From positions 1 through 6,072 of the forward strand of contig JACZKN010000026.1 of NCBI GenBank assembly GCA_014859985.1: 6,072 bases of DNA, in the 5' to 3' direction. Below are positions 1 through 5,883 of the stretch, piece by piece. Position 1 is the first letter of the stretch. Each line of letters opens with the position of its first letter. The stretch is from Candidatus Krumholzibacteriia bacterium (GTDB lineage Bacteria > Krumholzibacteriota > Krumholzibacteriia > LZORAL124-64-63). The notes beneath the pieces are model-generated. The model was not told where the DNA came from and did no database searches. It saw only the letters and a program-made list of their open reading frames with translations. The position numbers and the translations under genes were made by a program.

Positions 1-91
1 AGTGGGGGCCCCCGGTGCCGTGGAAGCGGCAAACGGGGTTGGGGCAGAAGGGCGGGCGCCAGTCGGGGTGGTGCTGTTGGGGGGTGAACAT
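1..91 (-). CDS. Partial gene (N-terminus only): Cys-motif protein, possibly a transposase-type zinc ribbon
   Basis: An open frame starts at an ATG at 91-89 on the minus strand and stays open to the left edge, giving 30 residues. The peptide starts MFTPQQHHPDWRPPF and continues CPNPVCRFHGTGG, so it holds a Cys-Pro-Asn-Pro-X-Cys pair followed by His. Cys-Pro-X-X-X-Cys at a protein's N-terminus is typical of one half of a zinc ribbon, as found in several transposase and DNA-binding families; calling this a transposase is inference. No clear Shine-Dalgarno precedes the ATG. An in-frame GTG at 124-122 would add 11 residues but also lacks a ribosome site. A TAAAAT hexamer at 130-125 on this strand would put a transcript start about 27 bases before the ATG, though no good -35 goes with it. 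The frame could also be chance, since GC-rich DNA keeps frames open; the Cys/Pro/Asn composition argues mildly for a real gene. Confidence 0.4.
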   Translation of the reverse strand, partial: MFTPQQHHPDWRPPFCPNPVCRFHGTGGPH

Positions 92-256
92 GGCCGGGCC
101 GGTTGCAGGGACCGGGCCGGACACATTTTAAGCGGCACAACCCAAATACTGACGGGCGGGGCGCTGGCGTCCCGGCAGGGGCTGTGCGATCCTAGGCTAG
201 GGCGCCCGAGGTCGCGGCGCCGTCGTGTCCGTGCCGCTGCCCGAGGAAGCGCCGCC
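92..256. other. Intergenic region between the divergent left-edge gene and dsrC
   Basis: 165 bases without a supported gene. The left part holds two direct copies of CCGGGCCGG (94-102 and 112-120, offset 18). The stretch 121-150 is clearly richer in A and T than its surroundings and is the likeliest place for promoters. On the plus strand TTGCAG (103-108) lies 17 bases from TTTTAA (126-131), matching consensus at only 3 of 6 positions each; on the minus strand the same patch reads TAAAAT. The part next to dsrC has two close CTAG tetranucleotides (192-200) but no stem-loop I can defend. The promoter assignment is weak. Confidence 0.4.
243..249 (+). promoter_or_regulatory. Shine-Dalgarno site of dsrC
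   Basis: GAGGAAG with a seven-base spacer to the ATG at 257. It decides the start: the frame is open upstream to base 2, but the DsrC family alignment begins exactly here. Confidence 0.7.
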
Positions 257-574
257 ATGCCCACGTTCGACCGCGGCAAGGTCAGTATCGAGGTCGACGG
301 GCAGGGCTACCTCGTCGATTTCGACCGGTGGGACGAGACCGTCGCCGCGGCCTTGGCTGCCGACGAGGGGATCGCCGCCCTGACCGACCATCACTGGGTC
401 GTCATCCGCTTCCTGCGCGCGTTCCAGACCGAGAAGGGCACCGCGCCGATGGTCCGCGTGCTCTGCCGGGAGACAGGCCTGAGCCTGCAGCGCATCTACG
501 ACCTGTTTCCCGGCGGACCGGCCAAGTGCGCGTGCCGGGTGGCGGGGCTGCCGAAGCCCGATTCCTGCGTCTGA
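257..574 (+). CDS. dsrC: DsrC family sulfur-carrier protein (two-cysteine, sulfate-reducer type)
   Basis: A 105-residue protein of the DsrC/TusE/TusE-like family. In dissimilatory sulfur metabolism DsrC carries sulfur on its flexible C-terminal arm as a trisulfide formed with sulfite reductase DsrAB and reduced by the DsrMKJOP membrane complex; the one-cysteine relative TusE works in tRNA 2-thiolation. The family signature is clear: an N-terminal DGQGYLVDF strand region, the helix around HHWVVIRFLR (45-54), APMVRVL (63-69), and the C-terminal arm ending AGLPKPDSCV. Both redox cysteines are present: Cys104 (penultimate) and Cys93, ten residues between them. Length and cysteine numbering agree with what I recall for Desulfovibrio vulgaris DsrC, and the loop insertion of E. 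coli TusE is absent. Cys91, making a Cys-Ala-Cys pair, is unusual. The start is set by GAGGAAG (243-249) seven bases before ATG. No other dsr gene is in the window, so a role in sulfite reduction is inference. Confidence 0.93.
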   Translation: MPTFDRGKVSIEVDGQGYLVDFDRWDETVAAALAADEGIAALTDHHWVVIRFLRAFQTEKGTAPMVRVLCRETGLSLQRIYDLFPGGPAKCACRVAGLPKPDSCV

Positions 575-585
575 TCCCCGGCCTT

Positions 586-1404
586 CTAGACTTGGCAGTC
601 CGGGCAGTACACGCTGGTGCGGCCCGCCACCGTCGTCTTCGCCAGCGCGCCGCCGCACGCGCGGCACGGTTCGCCCGCCCGCCCGTACACCCGCAGCTGG
701 CGCCGGAAGTTGCCGGGCTTGCCGTAGAAATCGGTGAAGTTCAGGAAGGTGGTGCCGCCGTGGTCGATGGCCAGGCGCAGCACCTGCCTGGCCCGGCGCA
801 GGATCTCGCGCAGGGTCGCGTCGTCCAGGGCGGCCGCCGGGGTCGTGGGCCGCACCCCCGCCAGGAACAGGCACTCGTCCACGTAGATGTTGCCCAGGCC
901 GCTGGCCACGCCCTGGTCCAGCAGCACCGCCTTGATGGGCGCGGTGCGCGACCCCACGCGGCGGCGCCACTCGGGCCAGCGCACCGCCAGCATGTCCGGG
1001 CCCACGTGGGCCAGGGCGGCCGGCGCGAGCGGGTCCTCGACCAGGGTCAGGCGCCCGAACTTGCGCACGTCGCGGTAGTGCACCGGCAGGCCCTCGAAGT
1101 CGAAGCTCACGTGCACGTGCTTGTCGGGCCGGTAGCCGTCCAGGATGAAGATCTGGCCGGTCATGCGCAGGTGGATCATCAGGTGGGCCGGGTCGTCGCC
1201 GCCGTCACGGGCGAAGCTGGCGATCATGTACTTGCCGCGGCGGTGCACGTCGACCAGGCGCTTGTCCAGCAGCGCCCTGCGCGTGGTGCGCAGGGGCTGG
1301 TCCAGGACGCCGGCGAACGGCGCCTCGAGCCCGGTCAGGCGACGGCCGGCCAGGTTCTGCCGCAGCGCGCGCGCGACGCTCTCGACCTCGGGCAGTTCGG
1401 GCAC
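586..1404 (-). CDS. mutM: Formamidopyrimidine-DNA glycosylase (Fpg/MutM)
   Basis: A 272-residue base-excision repair enzyme that removes 8-oxoguanine and formamidopyrimidines from DNA and cuts the abasic site by beta,delta-elimination. All hallmark residues are visible: N-terminal MPELPEVE, with Pro2 as the Schiff-base nucleophile after Met removal and Glu3; Lys58 in RRGKY; the void-filling set Met81 (HLRMTG), Arg114 and Phe116 (RKFGR); GLGNIY with Asn172 in the helix-two-turn-helix; and the zinc finger Cys247-X2-Cys250-X16-Cys267-X2-Cys270 with Arg262 in its loop. Length is normal for the family, and the GGTTF segment at 216-220 is also typical. The start codon is GTG (1404-1402), one base after the djlA TAG stop; no strong separate ribosome site is seen, only the G-run in the last djlA codons, so translational coupling to djlA is likely. 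The gene converges on dsrC, with 11 bases between stop codons and no T-tailed hairpin there. Confidence 0.97.
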   Translation of the reverse strand: MPELPEVESVARALRQNLAGRRLTGLEAPFAGVLDQPLRTTRRALLDKRLVDVHRRGKYMIASFARDGGDDPAHLMIHLRMTGQIFILDGYRPDKHVHVSFDFEGLPVHYRDVRKFGRLTLVEDPLAPAALAHVGPDMLAVRWPEWRRRVGSRTAPIKAVLLDQGVASGLGNIYVDECLFLAGVRPTTPAAALDDATLREILRRARQVLRLAIDHGGTTFLNFTDFYGKPGNFRRQLRVYGRAGEPCRACGGALAKTTVAGRTSVYCPDCQV

Positions 1405-1405
1405 G

Positions 1406-2224
1406 CTACATCCCCCGGGCCTTCTCGACCGCGGCGTAGGCCTGGTTGATGGCCTTCATCTTGTCCTCGGCGAACTTCGTGAAGTCGTCGCTCATGCCCT
1501 TGGAGGCCAGCACGTCCGGGTGGTACTCCTTGGCCAGCTTGCGGTAGGCCTTCTTGACCTCGGCGTCCGTGGCCGCGGGGGCGACGCCCAGGGTGGCGTA
1601 GGCCGCGTCGAGGTTGGCGGTGGGGTTGAACATGGCCATGGCCTCGTCGTAGTCGCGGGACGACAGGCCCAGCTCGCGAGAGATGGAGCGGATCAGGCGC
1701 TCCTCGGCGTGCTGCAGGCCGCCGTCGGCCATGGCCACCGAGGCCAGCAGAGAGACGAGGTCGCGCATGCGGGCGGGCTGGTGGCCGAGGATCTGGCGGA
1801 TCTGGCGGGCGAAATCCTCGGCAGGGATGTCGGAATCCCGCGCCTGGTTGAAGATCCTGGCCGCCATGCGGCGTTCTGCGGCTGGCATGCCGAGATTGCT
1901 GGCCAGGAAGGCGTCGAAGCGCCGCACCTCGGCCGCCGTGACCCGGCCGTCGGCCTTGGCCACCTTGGCGGCCAGGCTGATGACCGCGGTCAGGAAGGCG
2001 CGCTGGGCCTGGACGGGGTCGTAGAAATGGGGCCGGGGACCGCCGCGGCCCGGGTACCCGCCACCGAAGCCCGGCCGCGGGCCGGCGCCCACCCCGGGGT
2101 GGGGCGCGACGCCGCCCATGTCCTCGCCGATGTTCGAACCGATGGCGCCGCCGATGATGGCGCCCAGGGGGCCGCCGAATCCCCAGCCCAGCACCCCGCC
2201 GATGATCGTGCCCAGCAAACCCAT
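1406..2224 (-). CDS. djlA: DjlA-like membrane-anchored J-domain co-chaperone with TerB domain
   Basis: A 272-residue protein with the domain order of E. coli DjlA, which is almost the same length. DjlA is an inner-membrane partner of DnaK, stimulating its ATPase through the J domain. Residues 3-33 form a Gly-rich hydrophobic segment with GxxxG-type spacing, a likely membrane helix or hairpin; 36-65 is a Gly/Pro-rich linker; about 70-195 is a TerB-like all-helical domain with two acidic repeats, KADGRVTAAE (90-99) and MADGGLQHAE (165-174); about 206-272 is the J domain, with HPD at 235-237 preceded by AYRKLAKEY. The C-terminal helix ending in KARGM also matches DjlA. The start is the ATG at 2224-2222, supported by AGAAGGA seven to eight bases upstream; the frame is open further upstream, but that extension is Arg-rich and covers the promoter region. 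The gene is first in a two-gene unit with mutM. Confidence 0.9.
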   Translation of the reverse strand: MGLLGTIIGGVLGWGFGGPLGAIIGGAIGSNIGEDMGGVAPHPGVGAGPRPGFGGGYPGRGGPRPHFYDPVQAQRAFLTAVISLAAKVAKADGRVTAAEVRRFDAFLASNLGMPAAERRMAARIFNQARDSDIPAEDFARQIRQILGHQPARMRDLVSLLASVAMADGGLQHAEERLIRSISRELGLSSRDYDEAMAMFNPTANLDAAYATLGVAPAATDAEVKKAYRKLAKEYHPDVLASKGMSDDFTKFAEDKMKAINQAYAAVEKARGM

Positions 2225-2417
2225 GCGCCGTCCTTCTGCCTGTCGTGCGGTCCGCCGCCGGGCGGCAGGACCCCTGCAACGCCGGCGCGACCCGAAAGTT
2301 ACCGGCCGGGACAGTAAATATTCAAGCGGACGTGTCCGCCGCCGAATGATCTGGAGCAATCAACCCGCCGCTCGCCACCGGCCGGTCCCCCCCGGTGCAA
2401 CCGAAAGTGCGACAGCG
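2225..2417. promoter_or_regulatory. Divergent promoter region between djlA and the receiver-gene pair
   Basis: 193 bases without a gene, serving two transcripts that leave in opposite directions. Near its middle lies an AT-rich island (2311-2325, ACAGTAAATATTCAA) in otherwise very GC-rich DNA. For djlA, the minus strand carries TTGAAT (2325-2320) and TAACTT (2301-2296) with an 18-base spacer, matching consensus at 4 and 3 of 6 positions; the leader would be about 65 bases. For the rightward genes the best candidate is AATGAT (2345-2350), with only a poor -35. Beside the island is an inverted repeat with arms GCGGAC and GTCCGC (2326-2339, two-base centre), a possible operator. ACCGGCCGG occurs at 2301-2309 and again at 2377-2385. 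Exact promoter placement is tentative. Confidence 0.45.
2231..2237 (-). promoter_or_regulatory. Shine-Dalgarno site of djlA
   Basis: On the minus strand the bases upstream of the ATG at 2224 read AGAAGGA followed by a short GC spacer. This favours the internal ATG over the open upstream extension, which would begin at 2359. Confidence 0.6.
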
Positions 2418-2819
2418 ATGCGCATCCTCGTGGTCGAAGACGATTTCATCAGCCGCCGGCTGCTCTGCCGCTACCTCGAGTCCTTCGGCGAGTGCGACGT
2501 GGCGGTCAACGGCAACGAGGCCCTGGCCGCCCTGCGCCAGGCCCTGGACGCCGGCGTCCCCTACGACCTGGTCTGCCTGGACATCATGATGCCCGGGTTG
2601 TCGGGCCAGGAGACCCTGCAGGAGCTGCGCAAGCTGGAGGTCGCCCGCGGCGTCGCCGCCCGCACCAAGGTGATCATGACCACCGCCCTGGAGGACCAGG
2701 AGTCGGTGGCCAAGGCCTTCGCCGCCCAGGCCGACGGCTACGTCACCAAGCCCGTGGACAAGCGCCGGTTCATCGAGACACTGAGGGAACTGGGCCTCGA
2801 GCCCGCCAGGCAGGCCTGA
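2418..2819 (+). CDS. Single-domain response regulator (CheY-like receiver)
   Basis: A 133-residue stand-alone receiver domain; a phospho-accepting signalling protein with no DNA-binding or enzymatic output domain. The phosphorylation site and its pocket are complete: acidic pair Glu7/Asp8 (VVEDD), acceptor Asp55 (CLDIMMPG), Thr89 (TTA) and Lys111 (YVTKP). The sequence around NGNEAL, the CLDIMMPG core and the extended helix after it (RKLEVARGVAARTK) resembles a single-domain family that I recall as common in sulfate-reducing Deltaproteobacteria. It presumably acts on another protein or relays phosphate. The start at 2418 places the first strand directly at MRILVVEDD, as is usual. Its ribosome site is weak, with only GAAAG about 12 bases upstream; an upstream in-frame ATG at 2346 has no better site. 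It is first in a likely operon, 33 bases ahead of a second receiver. No histidine kinase is encoded nearby. Confidence 0.92.
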   Translation: MRILVVEDDFISRRLLCRYLESFGECDVAVNGNEALAALRQALDAGVPYDLVCLDIMMPGLSGQETLQELRKLEVARGVAARTKVIMTTALEDQESVAKAFAAQADGYVTKPVDKRRFIETLRELGLEPARQA

Positions 2820-2852
2820 ACGCCGGCGCCGCCGGTCCGAAGGGGAGCAGCC

Positions 2853-3239
2853 ATGAAGCGCATCCTGATCGCCGACGACGACGCCAGCATCCGCCGGCTG
2901 TTGGAGGGTGCTCTGGCCCCCCTGGCCGCGGAACTCCACTTCTGCAGCGACGGCCTGCACGCCATGGACGCGCTGCGCTGCAACGGGGCCTACGACCTGC
3001 TGATCACCGACGTGAAGATGCCCGTCATGGACGGCCGCCAGCTGGTGACCGCCGTGCTCGCCGATGCCGACCTGGCGGGGATGCCCATCCTCGTCACCTC
3101 GGGCATCGTCAGCGGGCGGGAGGTCACCGACCTGCTGCACGCGGGGGTGTGCGGGTTCCTGGCCAAGCCCCTGAACCTGGCGGCGGTGCGCAGCGACGTG
3201 TCCGCCTGCCTGGGGGGGATCTTCTCGCCCGCGGTGTGA
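2853..3239 (+). CDS. Single-domain response regulator (second CheY-like receiver)
   Basis: A 128-residue receiver domain without output domain. Acidic pair Asp8/Asp9 (IADDD), acceptor Asp53 (LLITDVKMP), Thr82 (LVTSG) and Lys105 (LAKPL) are all present, so it should be phosphorylatable. AAGGGGAG (2840-2847) sits five bases before the ATG and fixes the start. It follows the first receiver by 33 bases on the same strand with no terminator between, so the two are probably co-transcribed. Apart from the shared fold the two are clearly different in sequence (for example DVKMPVMDG against DIMMPGLSG), so this is not a recent tandem duplication. Phospho-relay, or two inputs to one target, are possible roles; neither can be chosen from sequence. 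No kinase, phosphatase or effector gene is in the window. Confidence 0.92.
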   Translation: MKRILIADDDASIRRLLEGALAPLAAELHFCSDGLHAMDALRCNGAYDLLITDVKMPVMDGRQLVTAVLADADLAGMPILVTSGIVSGREVTDLLHAGVCGFLAKPLNLAAVRSDVSACLGGIFSPAV

Positions 3240-3273
3240 TCCCGACTTGCGATCGTCCAACCGCGTCCTGCCA

Positions 3274-3303
3274 TTGGCATTCCGCTGCTCCTTGCCCTAT
3301 TCT
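3274..3303 (+). promoter_or_regulatory. Candidate sigma70-type promoter for pepF
   Basis: TTGGCA (3274-3279; 5 of 6 to consensus) and TATTCT (3298-3303; 4 of 6) are separated by 18 bases, in the 118-base gap after the second receiver gene. Transcription would start near 3310, giving a leader of about 48 bases. The GG/GC spacing is one base short for a sigma54 site. This would make pepF the head of its own unit rather than a continuation of the receiver operon. Confidence 0.4.
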
Positions 3304-3357
3304 GGCGGTTGGCGCCGCGCCTGCTTGCGCCCGCCGGAAAGGACACCCCGCTCCGCC

Positions 3358-5244
3358 ATGAGCCACCGCATCGCCCGCCACGCGCGGCCCGCAGCCCCGG
3401 ACGCCCCCGCCGGCGGCGCACCCGTCGAGCGCAGCGCCATCGACGACCGCTACAAGTGGCGGTTGGATCGCATCTTCCCCGATTGGGCGGCCTGGGAGGC
3501 CTGCTACGCCCAGGTGGAGGCGGCCCTGCCCGGCCTGGCCGCCCTGCAGGGCACCCTGGCCACGTCCGGCGCGGCGCTGCTGGCCGCCGTCGAGGCCATC
3601 CACACCGCCCGCCGCAAGCTGGAGCAGGCCCTGGTCTACGCCGGCATGAAGAACGACGAGGACACCCGCATCGGCGAGAACACGGCGCGCCGGGGCAGGG
3701 TCTCCAGCCTGGCGGTGCGCTTCAGCGAGGCCGTCTCCTGGTTCGACGCCGAGGTGCTGGCCATGGACGAGGGGCGCCTGGCCGCCCTGCAGGCCCAGGA
3801 GGCGGGCCTCGGAATCTACGCCCATTTCTTCGCCGACATCCAGCGGGCGCGGGCCCACACCCTGCCCGCGGAGCAGGAGGCGCTGCTGGCCGCGGCCGGG
3901 CTCATGTCCCGGGGCGCGAGCCAGGTCTTCGGCGCCTTCGACAACGCCGACCTGGTGTTCCCCTCGGTCAAGGGCGAAGGCGGCGAGCCGGTGGTCCTGA
4001 CCAAGGCGCGCTACCAGAAGCTGATGAAGTCCCCCGACCGCCGGGTGCGCCGGGACGCCTACGCGGCCTTCCTGGACGCCTACGGCGCCCTGAAGAACAC
4101 CCTGGCGGCCAACATGGACGCCAACGTGAAGAACCACCTGTTCTTCGCCGAGGCCCGCCGCCACGAGGGTTGCCTGGAGGCCGCCCTGCACCCGGACGCG
4201 GTGCCGCCGTCGGTGTTCCACGCGCTGGTCGAGACGGTGTCGGCCCACACCGCGACCATCCACCGCTACACGGCCCTGAAGAAGCGGGTGCTGGGCCTGG
4301 ACCCGCTTCACGAGTACGACCTGGCGGTGCCGCTCTTTCCCGCGGGCGAGTTCAAGTTCGACTACGACCGGGCCTGCGCGGTGATGCTCGAGGCCTTCCG
4401 GCCGCTGGGCGACGAGTACGTGGCCACGGTCAAGGGCGGCATCGAGGGCGGCTGGATCGACGTGCACGAGAGCGCGGGCAAGCGCGGCGGCGGCTACAGC
4501 AACGGCGTCTACGACACGCCGCCGTTCATCCTGCTGAACTGGTCCGACCAGCTGGGCGACAGCTTCACCCTGGCCCACGAGCTGGGGCACTCCATGCACA
4601 CCTTCCTGGCGGCCAGGCACCAGCCCTACGTGTACGGCGACTACCCCATCTTCACGGCCGAGGTGGCGTCGACCTTCAACGAGCTGCTGCTGATGGACCA
4701 CCTGCTGAAGCAGGGCACCGACCGCCAGCGGCTGCTCTACCTGCTGGACTACCACCTCTCCCAGATCAACAGCACGGTGTTCCGGCAGACGATGTTCGCC
4801 GAGTTCGAGCTGCGCATCCACCGGCAGGGCGAGGCGGGCGAAACCCTGACGGCCGACTCCCTGGGGGCCCTCTACGACGGGATGCTGGGCAAGTACTGGG
4901 GCCCGGACGTGGTGTTCGACCCGGCGCGCAGCCCGCTGACCTGGTCGCGTATCCCCCACTTCTTCTACAACTTCTACGTCTACCAGTACGCCACGGCGTA
5001 CGCGGCGGCCGTCGCCCTCTCGCGCCGGGTGCTGGCCGGGGGCGAGGCCGAGCGGGAACAATACCTGGACATCCTGCGTTCCGGCTCGAGCCGCTACCCG
5101 GTCGAGACCATCGCCCTGGGCGGTGTGGACATGACCTCGTCCCGTCCCCTGGAGGACGTGGTGGCCCTGTTCGGCGAACTGGTCGACCGGGTCGAGAGCC
5201 TGCTCGACCGGCCCCGCAACGACAACCCCGGAGATGCGACATGA
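3358..5244 (+). CDS. pepF: Oligoendopeptidase F (M3 family zinc metallopeptidase)
   Basis: A 628-residue cytoplasmic metallopeptidase that cleaves short peptides, usually in peptide turnover and recycling. The zinc site is plain: His407-Glu-Leu-Gly-His411 (AHELGHSMH), with third ligand Glu435 in FTAEVAST. The helical N-terminal domain typical of PepF comes first (LDRIFPDWAAWEACY, then the KSPDRRVRRDAYAAF segment), followed by the catalytic domain with GGGYSNGVYDTPPFILLNW before the HEXXH and the C-terminal FFYNFYVYQYATAYA motif with its conserved tyrosines. Length is near the family norm. The first 22 residues are an Ala/Pro/Arg-rich extension without the hydrophobic core of a signal peptide. 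The chosen ATG has GGAAAGGA at 3335-3342, which leaves a long 15-base spacer; no better in-frame start exists nearby. The stop overlaps the next gene's start (ATGA), showing translational coupling. Confidence 0.96.
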   Translation: MSHRIARHARPAAPDAPAGGAPVERSAIDDRYKWRLDRIFPDWAAWEACYAQVEAALPGLAALQGTLATSGAALLAAVEAIHTARRKLEQALVYAGMKNDEDTRIGENTARRGRVSSLAVRFSEAVSWFDAEVLAMDEGRLAALQAQEAGLGIYAHFFADIQRARAHTLPAEQEALLAAAGLMSRGASQVFGAFDNADLVFPSVKGEGGEPVVLTKARYQKLMKSPDRRVRRDAYAAFLDAYGALKNTLAANMDANVKNHLFFAEARRHEGCLEAALHPDAVPPSVFHALVETVSAHTATIHRYTALKKRVLGLDPLHEYDLAVPLFPAGEFKFDYDRACAVMLEAFRPLGDEYVATVKGGIEGGWIDVHESAGKRGGGYSNGVYDTPPFILLNWSDQLGDSFTLAHELGHSMHTFLAARHQPYVYGDYPIFTAEVASTFNELLLMDHLLKQGTDRQRLLYLLDYHLSQINSTVFRQTMFAEFELRIHRQGEAGETLTADSLGALYDGMLGKYWGPDVVFDPARSPLTWSRIPHFFYNFYVYQYATAYAAAVALSRRVLAGGEAEREQYLDILRSGSSRYPVETIALGGVDMTSSRPLEDVVALFGELVDRVESLLDRPRNDNPGDAT

Positions 5245-5849
5245 ACGTGCGTGCGGCGCTGCCGTCGGTCCTGGTGCTGCTGTTGGCCTCCGCTGCCTGG
5301 GGGCAGCAGGTGGGCGGCACCGGCGAGAACCGGCCCGAGCTGATCACCGAACCCTACGCCTACGTCAGCGACCAGGGGAGGTTCAAGGTCACCTGGCCCG
5401 GCGGCTGCGGCGAACTGGTGCGGCGCGACAGGATCGAGAACCCCGAAGCGGATCTTCCCCTGCAGATCCAGGTCTTCAACGTCTACTGCGACCGGGACCG
5501 GCAGCACGGCGTCGGCAGTTCCGTGACGGTCCTGTGGAACCTCCAAGGCGAGGACGGCGGATTGCCCGGCCCGGAGCAGGTGGTCCCGCGCATGGAGAAC
5601 CAACTCAAGACCCTCGGCGTGGTCATCGCCAAGCAGCGGCCCATCCGGCGGGACCTGGCCGACGGCACCCGGATCGAGGGCCTCGAGATCCTGGCCACCG
5701 AACCGGAGGGCCCGGGCGAGGCCTGGATGCGGGGCCTGGTGCACGGGGGCGACGTCTACATCCTGGCGGCCTGGAACATCAACGGGGGGCTGTTCACCGC
5801 TCCCGAGTACGTGGACTTCTTCAACTCCTTCGAACCGCTGGTCGAGTGA
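5241..5849 (+). CDS. Exported protein of unknown function, coupled to pepF
   Basis: A 202-residue protein I do not recognise with certainty. Residues 1-21 are a Sec-type signal peptide (charged MNVR, hydrophobic LPSVLVLLLASAAW, likely cleavage after AWG), so it should be periplasmic or secreted; no lipobox cysteine is present. The mature part has two cysteines, Cys56 (PGGCGEL) and Cys83 (VYCDRD), which could form a disulfide. GRFKVTWPGG near the N-terminus and YVDFFNSFEPL at the very end resemble the first strand and last helix of small alpha/beta proteins of the PsbP/Mog1/DcrB type; this is a fold-level guess. The ATG overlaps the pepF stop as ATGA, and GGAG (5230-5233) lies seven bases before it. 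Coupling of an exported protein to a cytoplasmic peptidase is not obviously functional and may reflect shared expression only. The next gene follows after 34 bases. Confidence 0.85.
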   Translation: MNVRAALPSVLVLLLASAAWGQQVGGTGENRPELITEPYAYVSDQGRFKVTWPGGCGELVRRDRIENPEADLPLQIQVFNVYCDRDRQHGVGSSVTVLWNLQGEDGGLPGPEQVVPRMENQLKTLGVVIAKQRPIRRDLADGTRIEGLEILATEPEGPGEAWMRGLVHGGDVYILAAWNINGGLFTAPEYVDFFNSFEPLVE

Positions 5850-5883
5850 CGCCCGCCCGGCCGGGCGAAAGGAACACGCGGTC

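Noticed and set aside
575..585. Possible bidirectional terminator between the convergent dsrC and fpg genes.
   Set aside because: The gap is 11 bases and contains no inverted repeat; any terminator would have to lie inside the coding sequences, where I see no T-tailed hairpin.
328..1449. A 373-codon plus-strand frame opposite fpg.
   Set aside because: It is antisense to a gene whose catalytic residues and zinc finger are all intact, and its own translation has no domain features.
2225..2359. An N-terminal extension of DjlA starting at 2359.
   Set aside because: The extra 45 residues are Arg-rich, absent from DjlA proteins, and overlap the divergent promoter region. The internal ATG at 2224 has a good ribosome site and begins directly at the hydrophobic anchor.
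3275..3288. Sigma54 (-24/-12) promoter upstream of pepF, from TGGCA followed by TGC.
   Set aside because: The GG to GC distance is one base short of the required spacing; a sigma70 reading fits better.
3124..5061. A 645-codon open frame on the minus strand opposite pepF and the end of the second receiver gene.
   Set aside because: Its translation is low-complexity (Gly, Val, His, Gln, Arg) with no recognisable domain. It mirrors codon-position GC bias in pepF, whose zinc-site motifs prove the plus strand is coding.
3309..5240. A long plus-strand frame running through pepF out of frame into the exported-protein gene, suggesting one very large fused protein.
   Set aside because: The part before 5241 is Arg/Pro/Gly-rich shadow sequence. 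The genuine signal peptide and ribosome site place the start at 5241.
5855..5866. Perfect 12-base palindrome GCCCGGCCGGGC after the exported-protein gene, considered as a terminator.
   Set aside because: There is no T-run after it, it is short and purely GC, and it sits just before the ribosome site of the next gene in a likely operon.
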